Of a stretch of 64,000 bases of DNA, positions 1-8,731 are shown piece after piece. The stretch's first letter is position 1. Every line of letters begins with the position of its first letter. Origin of the DNA: Hyphobacterium marinum. Its GTDB lineage: Bacteria > Pseudomonadota > Alphaproteobacteria > Caulobacterales > Maricaulaceae. A model generated the notes under the pieces. It saw only the letters and a program-made list of their open reading frames with translations. It did not search any database and was not told the DNA's origin. A program made the translations under genes and the position numbers. Location: assembly GCF_036330325.1 (NCBI RefSeq), contig NZ_JAZDRO010000001.1:984871-1048870 (forward strand), read 5' to 3'.

Positions 1-1
1 G

Positions 2-25
2 AAGCGCCTGTCGAACGAAGGCTGA
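2..25 (+). CDS. Possible 3' end of an upstream gene (partial)
   Basis: An open frame from the window edge reads KRLSNEG and stops at a TGA at 23-25, just before the next gene's ribosome binding site. It could be the tail of a gene lying mostly outside the window. Seven codons are too few to identify anything, and the frame may be chance. Confidence 0.2.
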   Translation, partial: KRLSNEG

Positions 26-50
26 TCAACACGGGTCTTGGGGGAGAGAC

Positions 51-458
51 ATGGATTTCATCACGATTTTCGCCGCTGCGGCCGCCGTCCTCGGTGTCGT
101 GCTGGGAGCGGGCGCGCTGATTTCGCCGGAATGGGCGTCGCGCTTCGTCCGGCTGAAAGCCGACCCGGCCCAGCCGGACGGCTATGCCGAGTTTCGCGCC
201 ACGTTCGGCGGGGTGTTTCTCCTGTTGCACCTCGCCTTTATCGCCGCGCTCTATCTTGACGCCGGACTGATCGGCGCGTCCGGCGTGCTTTGTGCGGGTT
301 GGGCGGGGGCGGCAGGCGGACGGTTGTTGTCCCTGCTGCTGGATGGCGCGAAGCGCGTGCGCACGCAGCACAATGTCATCTCGCTGGTGGTCGAGATCAT
401 TGCCGCGATTGCCTTCGCTCTGCCCGTGGTCCGTTTCGTCACGGCGACGGCGTACTAG
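51..458 (+). CDS. Small four-helix membrane protein, DUF4345-like
   Basis: The product is 135 aa with about four hydrophobic segments (roughly residues 4-24, 48-70, 75-95 and 108-130) and no charged catalytic motif, so it is an inner-membrane protein. Size and layout resemble the DUF4345 group of small alphaproteobacterial membrane proteins, but I am not sure of this. The ATG follows a good GGGGGAGAG ribosome binding site. The TAG stop lies within a CTAG shared tail to tail with the convergent phosphotransferase gene. Function unknown. Confidence 0.75.
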   Translation: MDFITIFAAAAAVLGVVLGAGALISPEWASRFVRLKADPAQPDGYAEFRATFGGVFLLLHLAFIAALYLDAGLIGASGVLCAGWAGAAGGRLLSLLLDGAKRVRTQHNVISLVVEIIAAIAFALPVVRFVTATAY

Positions 459-1519
459 CCGCCGGCCCGCTCGGCAAACGTCCAGGCATAGTCGGCCATG
501 GGTTCAACCATGGCTCCGTATTCCTGCGCTTTGGCGTTGGACGCATTGCCCAGTGTCGAGCGGTGATAGACGCCCTGCACGATCGCGGCGAGGCGGAAGA
601 GATTGTAGGCGAAATAGAAGTCGAGCTTTGGCAGGCTCTCGCGTCCCGTCCGGCGGCAATAGGCGGCGACATAGCTGGCCTCTGACGGGATGTTCAGCGC
701 ATCGAGATCAACACCCAGGAATCCGTTCCGGATTTCCTTGGGCGTCCGCCATTGCATGAGCTGATAGGTGAAATCAGCAAGCGGATCGCCGAGCGTGGAC
801 AGCTCCCAGTCGAGAACAGCGACGACTTTTGCCTCGTTCGGGGCAAAGATCATGTTGTCGAGCCGGAAATCACCATGAACGATGGCGGACCGGTCTTGGG
901 CCGGGGCGGCATCGGGCAGCCAGTCGATCAGCCGGTCCATGGACGCAATGGCCCGCGTTTCGGATGCCTTGTACTGTTTCGACCAGCGCGCGATCTGGCG
1001 CGGGATATAGGCGTCCGGCTTGCCGTAGTCGCCCAGGCCCAGCACCTCCGGATCAAAGGCATGCAGCGCGGCGAGCGTCGCGTTCATGGCGTCATAAATG
1101 GCCGCGCGTTCCTCACGGTCCACATCGGGCAGCATCGGGTCCCAGAAAATCCGGCCCTCGACGAAATCCATGACATAGAACGCTGTGCCCAGAACGTCCG
1201 GGTCTTCGCAGAGGCCATGCATGACGGGGACGGGGAAGCCTGCTTCGCCGAGTGCCTTCATCACGCGGTATTCGCGATCGACCGCGTGGGCAGAGGGCAG
1301 GAGTTTTCCCGGTGGCTTGCGGCGCAGCACATAGGACCGCCCGCCCGCCTCGACCCGGTAGGTCGGATTGGACTGGCCGCCCTTGAACTGGCGTACGGTG
1401 AGGTCGCCGTCTGCGCCCCCGACATTATCCGCCATCCAGGCGCGCAGCGCGGCCTCGTCGAATTTCAGCGCGTCGGCGACCGGCTTGGTGCCGGAAAAGC
1501 TCTCGTCGATATCGCTCAT
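455..1519 (-). CDS. APH/ACAD10-type phosphotransferase family protein
   Basis: A 354-aa protein of the aminoglycoside phosphotransferase/choline kinase fold, in the subgroup related to the kinase domain of ACAD10/11. Visible motifs are the glycine loop GGQSNPTY (about 47-54), VLRRKPPG with the ATP-binding lysine (64-71), the catalytic loop HGDFRLDN (215-222) and the metal-binding VLDWELSTLGDP (235-246). Relatives act near acyl-CoA dehydrogenases, possibly phosphorylating hydroxyacyl-CoAs, but the substrate here is unknown. The chosen ATG overlaps the stop of the upstream amidohydrolase by 4 bases (ATGA), indicating translational coupling. A longer frame upstream lies inside that gene and looks unlike protein. 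Confidence 0.88.
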   Translation of the reverse strand: MSDIDESFSGTKPVADALKFDEAALRAWMADNVGGADGDLTVRQFKGGQSNPTYRVEAGGRSYVLRRKPPGKLLPSAHAVDREYRVMKALGEAGFPVPVMHGLCEDPDVLGTAFYVMDFVEGRIFWDPMLPDVDREERAAIYDAMNATLAALHAFDPEVLGLGDYGKPDAYIPRQIARWSKQYKASETRAIASMDRLIDWLPDAAPAQDRSAIVHGDFRLDNMIFAPNEAKVVAVLDWELSTLGDPLADFTYQLMQWRTPKEIRNGFLGVDLDALNIPSEASYVAAYCRRTGRESLPKLDFYFAYNLFRLAAIVQGVYHRSTLGNASNAKAQEYGAMVEPMADYAWTFAERAGG

Positions 1520-2808
1520 TGGTTCTTGTGGACCTGTCCGCCCTGCATCACGAAGTCTACGTCGAGCAGCGCGCTGACATCTTCCCACGGGTTTTCATCC
1601 GTCGCGATGATGTCGGCGAACTTGCCCGGTTCGATCGTACCGATGGCGTCGGCCATCTGGATGTGTTCCGAAGCGGTCACCGTGGCGCTGACGATGGCCT
1701 CCATCGGCGTCAGCCCCGCTTCGACCAGCAGCGGAAATTCGCGCGCATTGTCGCCGTGACGCGAGACGCCGCTATCGGTGCCAAAGGCTATCTGCACGCC
1801 TCCAGTATGGGCGCGGCGCGCCATGTCGAGCATCTGGGGGCCGACCTCGATGGACTTTTGCCGGACTTCCGGTGTCATCCAGTTTGCGGTTTCCGCGATT
1901 TCCGCAACGGTCGCGCCAGCCAGAAGCGTGGGCACGAGATACACGCCATTATCGCGGAACAGGCGGATGGATTCGTCGTCGAGATAGGAGCCATGTTCGA
2001 TCGAATGCACACCGGCGCGGATAGCTGAATTGATGCCGCCGACCCCGTGCGCATGGGCTGTCACATAGCGGCCCATCATGCGCGCCGCTTCCATGATGGA
2101 CTCCAGCTCGTCATCGAAGAATTGTTGTTCGGTTCCGGCCGCGGTTTGCGACAGCACACCACCGGTTGCCGTGATCTTGATCAGGTCGACGCGGGCACGG
2201 ATCAACTCGCGGACCGCGCGGCGGCAGTCGGCCGGTCCGTTGCAGGCGCTCTCGCTGCCGATCAGGTGGAGAATGTCCTGGTTGTAGCCGTTGGCGTCGC
2301 CGTGTCCGCCGGTCGGCGTGACCGCCGGACCGGAGACGCGCATGCGCGGGCCAATCACATCGCCGTCACGCACCGCATCACGCAGGGCGACGATCGCTTC
2401 CAGTTCGCCACCGACATCCTGCACGCTGGTAAAGCCGGCCATCAGCGTCGAGCGAGCATTGCGCACACCGTCGAGCGCCCAGTCGGCGCTGGAGAAGGTG
2501 ACATTCTGCAGCCGCCGGTTCGGATTGAGTTCGGAGAGCAGGTGGACGTGACTGTCGATCAGGCCCGGAAGCACGTACTGGCTGGACAGATCAATGACAG
2601 TCGCACCGTCGATCTCGACATAGCCGTCCTCGATCCGGTCGATCCGCTCGCCCCTGATGACGATGCTTTGCTCGGCTTCGGGCGCTTCGCCCGGGACGGC
2701 CAGCAACCAGCCGGCATGAATGACGATGACGGCTTCATCGGTATCCTGAGCGCCCGTGCTGGCAGTCAGCAGCAGGGCCGCCGCAGCGGCAACAAGAGAA
2801 CGGATCAT
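1516..2808 (-). CDS. Secreted metal-dependent amidohydrolase (Xaa-Arg/Lys dipeptidase-like)
   Basis: A 430-aa amidohydrolase with an N-terminal signal peptide (MIRSLVAAAAALLLTASTGA). Metal-site motifs are complete: HVH at 87-89, a presumed carbamylated Lys211 in KITATGG, TAHAHG (His252), IEHG (His272) and GTDSG (Asp345). The KITATGG signature is typical of the imidazolonepropionase-like group that includes Caulobacter and Sargasso dipeptidases cleaving Xaa-Arg or Xaa-Lys, so a periplasmic dipeptidase is likely. The start was chosen for its signal peptide and a GGGGAGGC ribosome binding site. It lies 47 bases downstream of purD and is coupled to the phosphotransferase gene. Confidence 0.88.
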   Translation of the reverse strand: MIRSLVAAAAALLLTASTGAQDTDEAVIVIHAGWLLAVPGEAPEAEQSIVIRGERIDRIEDGYVEIDGATVIDLSSQYVLPGLIDSHVHLLSELNPNRRLQNVTFSSADWALDGVRNARSTLMAGFTSVQDVGGELEAIVALRDAVRDGDVIGPRMRVSGPAVTPTGGHGDANGYNQDILHLIGSESACNGPADCRRAVRELIRARVDLIKITATGGVLSQTAAGTEQQFFDDELESIMEAARMMGRYVTAHAHGVGGINSAIRAGVHSIEHGSYLDDESIRLFRDNGVYLVPTLLAGATVAEIAETANWMTPEVRQKSIEVGPQMLDMARRAHTGGVQIAFGTDSGVSRHGDNAREFPLLVEAGLTPMEAIVSATVTASEHIQMADAIGTIEPGKFADIIATDENPWEDVSALLDVDFVMQGGQVHKNQ

Positions 2809-2855
2809 GGAACAGGCCTCCCCAGGCGGTGTGGTCGTTTCGGATATGCTAGCGC

Positions 2856-4127
2856 CTAGCTGCGGGCGCGCCACCCTATATCGCGGCGGCAGAACCCTTC
2901 CGGCCAGTCAATGGCGTTCACGCCCTCATAGGCGCGGGTGATGGCGTCGCCGATATCCTCGCCAAGGGCCGTGACGTTCAGCACCCGTCCGCCATTGGCG
3001 AGGATGGCCCCGTCCGGCCCGGCTTTGGTCCCGGCATGGAAGACGGTGACGCCGTCAATGGCGTCGGCGGCGTCGAGATTGCCGATCTCGCTGCCTTTCT
3101 CGTAACTGCCGGGATAGCCCTTCGCGGCCATGACGACCGTCACGGCGGGGCGATCATCCCAGTCGATCGGGGGCAGGGCCCCAAGCGTTCCGGCGGCGCA
3201 GGCTTTCAGATAGGGCACGATGTCGCTCTGCATCCGCGCCATGATGATCTGGCATTCCGGGTCGCCGAAACGGACATTGAACTCGATCAGTTTTGGCCCG
3301 TCCGGCCCGATCATCAGCCCGGCATAGAGCACACCGCGATAGGGTGCGCCGGCCTCGGCCATGACTTCCAGCGCCGGATTGACGATCTCGCGCATGGTGC
3401 GGTCGATCATGTCCTGCGGCGCGGCGGGTGTCGGAGAATAGGCTCCCATGCCGCCGGTATTGGGTCCCTCATCGCCGTCATGGGCGCGCTTGTGGTCCTG
3501 GGCGGCGACCAGCGGGACGGCGGTCTTGCCGTCGCACAGCGCGAAGACTGAGGCCTCCACCCCGTGCAGGAATTCCTCGATCACGAGGGTTTTCGATGCC
3601 TCGCCGAACTTGCCTGACAGCATGTCGTCGATCTCGGCGTCAGCCTCTGCGCGATCCTCAGTGATGACGACGCCCTTGCCGGCGGCCAGGCCATCGGCTT
3701 TCAGCACATAGGGCGGGGCGAGGGTGGCGAGGAAGTCCTTCGCGGCCTTGGGATCGGTGAAGGCTCCGTAACGTGCGGTCGGGATGCGGCCCTTGGCACA
3801 GACCGCCTTGGTGAAGGCTTTCGAGGACTCCAGGCGAGCACCGGACGCATCGGGGCCGAAGGCCGGGATACCGGCTTCGGCCAGACGGTCGACAAGACCA
3901 TTGGCCAGCGGGTCTTCCGGGCCGACCACGACGAGATCGAACTGTCCGGATTTCGCCAGGGACACCAGACCCTCGATATCGTCGGCCTTGACCGACTCCA
4001 GCCGGGCGACCTTGGCGATCCCGGCATTGCCGGGCGTGCAGACAATTTCGTCGACGAGCGGGCTCTGGGCGATTTTCCAGCACAGGGCGTGTTCACGCCC
4101 GCCCGATCCGATCACGAGAACCTTCAT
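2856..4127 (-). CDS. purD: Phosphoribosylamine-glycine ligase (GARS)
   Basis: This 423-aa enzyme joins glycine to 5-phosphoribosylamine with ATP, the second step of de novo purine synthesis, in the cytoplasm. The N-terminal VIGSGGREHAL loop, an ATP-grasp core with KADGLAAGKGV, and the metal-binding LIEFNVRFGDPE segment are all present, and the length is normal for the family. The start at MKVLVIGSGG matches the family; a 12-codon upstream extension does not. It is divergent from xseA with a 116-base intergenic region that should hold both promoters. Confidence 0.97.
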   Translation of the reverse strand: MKVLVIGSGGREHALCWKIAQSPLVDEIVCTPGNAGIAKVARLESVKADDIEGLVSLAKSGQFDLVVVGPEDPLANGLVDRLAEAGIPAFGPDASGARLESSKAFTKAVCAKGRIPTARYGAFTDPKAAKDFLATLAPPYVLKADGLAAGKGVVITEDRAEADAEIDDMLSGKFGEASKTLVIEEFLHGVEASVFALCDGKTAVPLVAAQDHKRAHDGDEGPNTGGMGAYSPTPAAPQDMIDRTMREIVNPALEVMAEAGAPYRGVLYAGLMIGPDGPKLIEFNVRFGDPECQIIMARMQSDIVPYLKACAAGTLGALPPIDWDDRPAVTVVMAAKGYPGSYEKGSEIGNLDAADAIDGVTVFHAGTKAGPDGAILANGGRVLNVTALGEDIGDAITRAYEGVNAIDWPEGFCRRDIGWRARS

Positions 4128-4243
4128 CGCCCCCGACTCCCTTGGCTTCCAGCGTCGCGCCAAGGGCTAGACCATGCCCGGGCGAAACGCGAGTCCGTGA
4201 CGGCGGCATTGCAGACGGCCTCCGCCGCGCCTACCAAGGGACC

Positions 4244-5668
4244 ATGGCGAACGATGCGTCGAACACACCGGAATACTCCGTCTCTGAACTGGCCCATGCC
4301 CTCAAACGCACGGTCGAGGACAGCTATGGCCATGTCCGCGTACGCGGTGAGCTCGGCCGGGTGATCACGGCCAAGTCCGGCCATGTCTATCTCGACCTCA
4401 AGGACGAACGCGCGGTCATCGACGGGGTGATGTGGAAGGGCAATGCCGCCCGTCTGAGTTTTCGCCCGGAAGAGGGGCTGGAAGTCGTCGCCGAAGGCAA
4501 GCTCTCGACCTATCCGGGGCGATCAAAATACCAGATCATCATCGACCGGATGGAACCCGCCGGGGCCGGGGCGCTGATGGCGCTACTCGAAGCACGGAAG
4601 AAGGCGCTCGCCGCCGAGGGCCTGTTCGCCGCTGAACGCAAGCGGGACATTCCCTTTCTGCCCGAGGTCATTGGCGTCGTTACTTCGCCGACCGGGGCCG
4701 TGATTCGCGACATTCTCCACCGGATTTCGGACCGCTTCCCCCGCCATGTCCTGCTCTGGCCGGTGCTGGTGCAGGGCGACAAGGCGGCCGAACAGATCGC
4801 AGCAGCGATCGAGGGCTTCAACGCCCTGCCCGAAGGTGGGAGCGTGCCCCGCCCGGACGTGCTGATCGTGGCGCGCGGTGGGGGGTCGATCGAGGACCTC
4901 TGGGCCTTCAACGAGGAAATCGTCGTGCGCGCCGCGGCGGCGTCAGACATTCCGCTTGTCTCGGCGGTGGGACACGAGACCGACACGACGCTGATCGACT
5001 TTGCCTCTGACCGCCGTGCGCCAACCCCGACCGGGGCGGCCGAAATGGCGGTGCCGGTCCGGGCCGAACTGATGGCGTCCCTGGGCGCCGAAAGCGAACG
5101 CCTGACGCGGTCCCTGATGCGCCATATCGACCGGCGGCGTGCCGATTTCCGGTCTGCTGCGCGTGCCCTACCGCGTCCCGAAGGACTGCTCGGCCCTCTG
5201 CGCCAGCGGCTCGACCATGCCGGTGAACGGCTGGGGCCAACCCTGACCTCCGGCCTGCAGCGCCGCCGGGATCGGCTGACCGCCGTGCTGGGCGGATTGC
5301 GTCCGGCTGCGCTCAAACGCGACCTCGCCGAGAAGCAGCGCCGTGTGGCACTCGCCGGCGAGCGTTTCGGTCAAGCCGGACGGCGAGCAATTGACCGTCA
5401 GGGACGCGACCTCGCGGCGCTGGGGGCAAGGCTCTCCGCGCTCAGTCATGCTTCCGTGTTGAAGAGGGGATTTGCACTCGTACGCGACGATGCCGGAACA
5501 CTCGTCAGAACTTCCGGATCACTGCAGTCAGGCCAAGCTGTCGAGATCGAGTTTGCCGACGGGCGCAAGTCTGCCCGGATTGACGGTGCGGCCGGTTCAG
5601 CTCCCGCTCCGAAACGCAAGCCGAAGCCCCGCAAACCTGACAGTGGCGGGCAGGGACAGTTGTTCTGA
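4244..5668 (+). CDS. xseA: Exodeoxyribonuclease VII large subunit
   Basis: A 474-aa subunit of the single-strand-specific exonuclease VII. It has an N-terminal OB-fold (about 10-105), then the catalytic Exonuc_VII_L domain with VTSPTGAVIRD (146-156), ARGGGSIEDLWAFNEE (210-225) and AVGHETDTTLIDFASDRR (from 241), followed by a long Arg/Ala-rich helical region. The ATG at MANDASNTPEYSV was preferred because the upstream extension overlaps the purD start region and lacks family similarity. An AAGGGA ribosome binding site lies very close to the start. DUF2093 follows 39 bases downstream, the usual alphaproteobacterial arrangement. The small subunit xseB is not in the window. Confidence 0.96.
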   Translation: MANDASNTPEYSVSELAHALKRTVEDSYGHVRVRGELGRVITAKSGHVYLDLKDERAVIDGVMWKGNAARLSFRPEEGLEVVAEGKLSTYPGRSKYQIIIDRMEPAGAGALMALLEARKKALAAEGLFAAERKRDIPFLPEVIGVVTSPTGAVIRDILHRISDRFPRHVLLWPVLVQGDKAAEQIAAAIEGFNALPEGGSVPRPDVLIVARGGGSIEDLWAFNEEIVVRAAAASDIPLVSAVGHETDTTLIDFASDRRAPTPTGAAEMAVPVRAELMASLGAESERLTRSLMRHIDRRRADFRSAARALPRPEGLLGPLRQRLDHAGERLGPTLTSGLQRRRDRLTAVLGGLRPAALKRDLAEKQRRVALAGERFGQAGRRAIDRQGRDLAALGARLSALSHASVLKRGFALVRDDAGTLVRTSGSLQSGQAVEIEFADGRKSARIDGAAGSAPAPKRKPKPRKPDSGGQGQLF

Positions 5669-5707
5669 ACGGTTTTCGGGCCGGATGACGCGTGCTAGAC
5701 GGAGGCC

Positions 5708-5935
5708 ATGAACACGCCCTTTGAAGACGATTTTTCCGGCGAAGCCCAGCTCGAATACGGCGACGCGGATTTCATGATCCTGAAGCCGGGTGCCTATGTG
5801 GTTTGCGCGGTGACCGGCGACAAGATTCCGCTGAATGACCTGCGCTACTGGAGCGCGGTGCGTCAGGAAGCCTATCGCGACGCCTATGCCTCGGTTCAGC
5901 AGTGGCGCGAGACGCACAAGGATCCGGCCCAATGA
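5708..5935 (+). CDS. DUF2093 family protein
   Basis: A 75-aa soluble protein with the compact, acidic-aromatic character of the DUF2093 family (core YGDADFMILKPGAYVVCAVTG, then a helical tail). The family occurs in alphaproteobacteria, commonly beside xseA as here. Function unknown. Its TGA stop overlaps the ATG of the M23 peptidase gene (ATGA), so the two are probably co-translated. Confidence 0.88.
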   Translation: MNTPFEDDFSGEAQLEYGDADFMILKPGAYVVCAVTGDKIPLNDLRYWSAVRQEAYRDAYASVQQWRETHKDPAQ

Positions 5936-6816
5936 TCGCGGCTTTTCTGCTGGGATTGGCGATTCAGGGCAGTGCCGCTGCCGATCCGATCGGCGACCTG
6001 CTGACGGCGGACGCGACCATGGCAGAAGCCACCGAGCCGGGCGAATCCACGCTGGGCATGGAGTGTGTCGGCCCCTTCATCCAGGGTGCGACAATCATCT
6101 GCCGCGCCGCGCCGGGCACAGTGATTGCTCTGGGTGACCAGAGCGCAACGGCGGACGCGGAGGGCTGGGCCATTCTCGGTCTCGACCGCGATGCCGGTCC
6201 GGAAGTCGTGATGCGTGCCGATCTGGCGGGCGGCACGCGGATCGAGACGACCCATGCCGTCGAGCAACGCGAATACGACATTCAGCGGATCGAGGGCGTG
6301 CCCCAGAACACGGTGACACCGCCGGAAGAAGCCCTGGTCCGTATCCGCGAACAGTCCCGCCAGAAAGCTGCCGCCTATACATCGCGCTGGGACGGGAATG
6401 GTTTCGCGGGCGGGTTCATCCCGCCGGCTGACGGCATCATCACGGGGGTCTACGGGTCGCAGCGCTATTACAATGGCGAGCCGCGCCGCCCGCACTACGG
6501 GCTCGACTACGCCAATGATGCCGGCACACCGGTCGTGGCGGTTGCGGACGGGATCGTTACGCTGGCTGATGACGATATGTATTACGAGGGTGGCCTCATC
6601 TTCATCGACCACGGGCAAGGCTTTACCAGCGCCTTCCTGCATCTGAGCGAGGTTGATGTGGAAGTCGGCCAGATCGTTCGTCAGGGCGACCGGATCGGGT
6701 CCATTGGTGCAGGCGGAAGAGCGACCGGGGCCCATGTCGACTGGCGCATCAAGTGGCGTAACCGCTATATCGATCCGGCGCTGGCGCTTGAACTCGACTT
6801 GTCGGCTTTGCGGTAG
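5932..6816 (+). CDS. Exported M23-family (LytM) peptidase with a variant zinc site
   Basis: A 294-aa protein with an N-terminal signal sequence, a beta-rich middle segment and a C-terminal Peptidase_M23 domain (about 165-280). The first metal motif is intact (HYGLD, His188 and Asp192), and FLHLS supplies the central His237. The final motif reads GAHVD (His268-x-Asp270) where classical M23 enzymes have HxH, so one zinc-ligand histidine is replaced by Asp. This HVDW form recurs in proteobacterial M23 proteins, and whether they cut peptidoglycan or act as activators is uncertain. The start is coupled to the DUF2093 stop. The 3' end overlaps the convergent acyltransferase gene by 52 bases. Confidence 0.9.
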   Translation: MIAAFLLGLAIQGSAAADPIGDLLTADATMAEATEPGESTLGMECVGPFIQGATIICRAAPGTVIALGDQSATADAEGWAILGLDRDAGPEVVMRADLAGGTRIETTHAVEQREYDIQRIEGVPQNTVTPPEEALVRIREQSRQKAAAYTSRWDGNGFAGGFIPPADGIITGVYGSQRYYNGEPRRPHYGLDYANDAGTPVVAVADGIVTLADDDMYYEGGLIFIDHGQGFTSAFLHLSEVDVEVGQIVRQGDRIGSIGAGGRATGAHVDWRIKWRNRYIDPALALELDLSALR

Positions 6817-7706
6817 ATCGCCTTGTCCCAGCGGCGGTGGACCCAGAACCACTGCTCCGGGGCCTCCACAATCCGGTCCTCGATGAAGGCGTTGATCTTC
6901 GCCACTGTCTCGACAACGGCTGCGGCCTTGTCCGGATTCTCGCTCGGCGTGATCGGCGGATAGAAGGTCATGCGGAAGCGCGCGCCTTCGAGGCGCCGTG
7001 TGATTACCGGAATAATCGGCGCGCCGACCCGCATGGCGAGCTTGGTCGGTCCCGGGGCCGTCATGGCATCAAAGCCAAAGAAGGGCGCGGCAACGCCATC
7101 ATTCATCTTCTGATCGTTCATCAGCGCAACGGATGTTCCCTTGCGCAGCGCCGCGATCAGCGCCTTGGCCCCGTCGCTGCCCTTCGCGGTCAGCAGGCGA
7201 ATGCCGTATTCGTGTCGCGAGTCCAGAATACGCTTGTCGATCAGTGGGTTATTGGCGTGGCGGTAGGTGATGTTGAGATCGAGCCCGGTCCAGGCGAGCG
7301 CGGCCCCCATCACTTCCCAGTTGGAAAAATGCCCGCTGATGACGATCGCGGCTTCGCCATTGCGCATCCCCTCGACATGTTCGAGCCCCTCGATCTCGAC
7401 GCGTTCGAGGACTTTCTCGCCGGCGAATTCGGCCATGTGCGGGGTCTCGCCCAGCATGCGGCCGAACCCGTCCCACATGCGCGAGAGCAGGCGGTCGATC
7501 TCCGGCTTCTTCGCGTCGGGGAAGGCGCGCTGCATGTTCACGCGCGCGACATGGTGGGTCGAGGTCAACGGACCGATGAAGCGCAGGATCGCCCCGCCCA
7601 TGGTGCTGGCCCGGTCGAGCGGGAACAGCCGGAAGAAGCCGTTATAGGCGTCCCAGATCAGCGCTTCGGCGCGCCAGCCGATTTTCTGCCAGATCGACAC
7701 GCTCAT
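6765..7706 (-). CDS. LpxL/HtrB-type lipid A late acyltransferase
   Basis: A 313-aa inner-membrane acyltransferase that adds a secondary acyl chain to Kdo-lipid A precursors. The catalytic HX4E motif is visible as HFSNWE (His126 to Glu131), followed by the usual Arg/Gly-rich acceptor region and a PPI segment near the C-terminus. The ATG overlaps the lpxK stop (ATGA), so it is the last gene of the DUF374-kdtA-lpxK-lpxL chain. Chain length and acceptor position (LpxL or LpxM role) cannot be told from sequence. Confidence 0.93.
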   Translation of the reverse strand: MSVSIWQKIGWRAEALIWDAYNGFFRLFPLDRASTMGGAILRFIGPLTSTHHVARVNMQRAFPDAKKPEIDRLLSRMWDGFGRMLGETPHMAEFAGEKVLERVEIEGLEHVEGMRNGEAAIVISGHFSNWEVMGAALAWTGLDLNITYRHANNPLIDKRILDSRHEYGIRLLTAKGSDGAKALIAALRKGTSVALMNDQKMNDGVAAPFFGFDAMTAPGPTKLAMRVGAPIIPVITRRLEGARFRMTFYPPITPSENPDKAAAVVETVAKINAFIEDRIVEAPEQWFWVHRRWDKAIYRKADKSSSSASAGSI

Positions 7707-8731
7707 GACGTCTTGTCCTCTAGCTGTTCGGCCTTGGCAGCGTCCATGGCGTCGAGCAACAAAGCCTTGAATCGTTCCGGCTCGCGAAAGGCGGCGCGTA
7801 CCGGCCAGGCAGTGATGGCGGTGCGGTACTCGGCTGGAATGCGGACCCAGTCCTTTTCCGTGGTGACCAGTGACGCGCCGTGACCATCGGCAAGGTCACG
7901 CAGTTCGGCCAGCTCGCGCGGACTGTAGGGATGATGGTCGGAAAAACCGCGCGTCTCGGCGACCTGCCCCCCGGCGGCGGTCAGTGAATCGAAGAATTTC
8001 TGCGGGCGGCCAATCCCCGCAAAGGCGACCAGCTTTTCTTGCGGCGGCGGTGAAACCGGTTCCAGCCAAGCGGTCAGGACCGGAATTTCCAGCTCATCGA
8101 GATCAAGAGCGCGCAGGTCCGGTTCGGTCTCTCCATCCGGCATCATGACAATGACGGCCTGGGCACGGGCCAGACCGGCGGCGACGGGCTCGCGCAGGGG
8201 GCCGGCCGGAAAGACGCGGCCATTTCCCCAACCGGCTTCGCCATCGACCACGAGAATGGAGAAGTCCTTTCCAAGGCGCGGATTCTGGTAGCCGTCATCG
8301 AGCACGATCGCCTTCGCGCCGGCGACACCGGCCTGACGCGCGCCGAAAACCCGGTCGCGGCTGATCCAGGTCGGTGCCACACGCGCCAGAAGCCGCGGCT
8401 CGTCGCCGGTATCTTCCGCGGTCTGGCGGTCGGGGTCGACCCGCACTGGGCCGGTCAGCGATCCGCCATAGCCCCGTGTCACGGAATGGGCGGTAATCTT
8501 CCGTTCGTTGAAGGTTTCCAGCGCGGCGATGGCGATGGGTGTCTTTCCCGTACCGCCCAGCGTCAGATTGCCAATACAGACGACAAAGGGTGGAACCTCT
8601 ACCGGGACAGTTCGGGCGATCCTGCGCGCGCCGGCCCATTCATAGATTCGCGACAGCGGGGTAAAGGCGGCCTGGGCGACGCTGCCCAGCGCACCGGCCT
8701 TGCCGCCGGACCAGAAGCGGGGCGGCTTCAC
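7703..8731 (-). CDS. lpxK: Tetraacyldisaccharide 4'-kinase
   Basis: This 342-aa kinase phosphorylates the 4' position of the lipid A disaccharide at the inner membrane. It carries an N-terminal hydrophobic anchor, the Walker A loop NLTLGGTGKTP (55-65), DDGYQN (145-150) and the family motif GNGRVFPAGPLREP (169-182). The start is GTG, overlapping the TGA of kdtA (GTGA). The length is normal for the family. Confidence 0.96.
   Translation of the reverse strand: MKPPRFWSGGKAGALGSVAQAAFTPLSRIYEWAGARRIARTVPVEVPPFVVCIGNLTLGGTGKTPIAIAALETFNERKITAHSVTRGYGGSLTGPVRVDPDRQTAEDTGDEPRLLARVAPTWISRDRVFGARQAGVAGAKAIVLDDGYQNPRLGKDFSILVVDGEAGWGNGRVFPAGPLREPVAAGLARAQAVIVMMPDGETEPDLRALDLDELEIPVLTAWLEPVSPPPQEKLVAFAGIGRPQKFFDSLTAAGGQVAETRGFSDHHPYSPRELAELRDLADGHGASLVTTEKDWVRIPAEYRTAITAWPVRAAFREPERFKALLLDAMDAAKAEQLEDKTS

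Noticed and set aside
5896..6852. A 318-codon frame antisense to the M23 peptidase gene
   Set aside because: The + strand gene has a signal peptide and an M23 domain; the antisense frame has neither a start site nor recognisable features.
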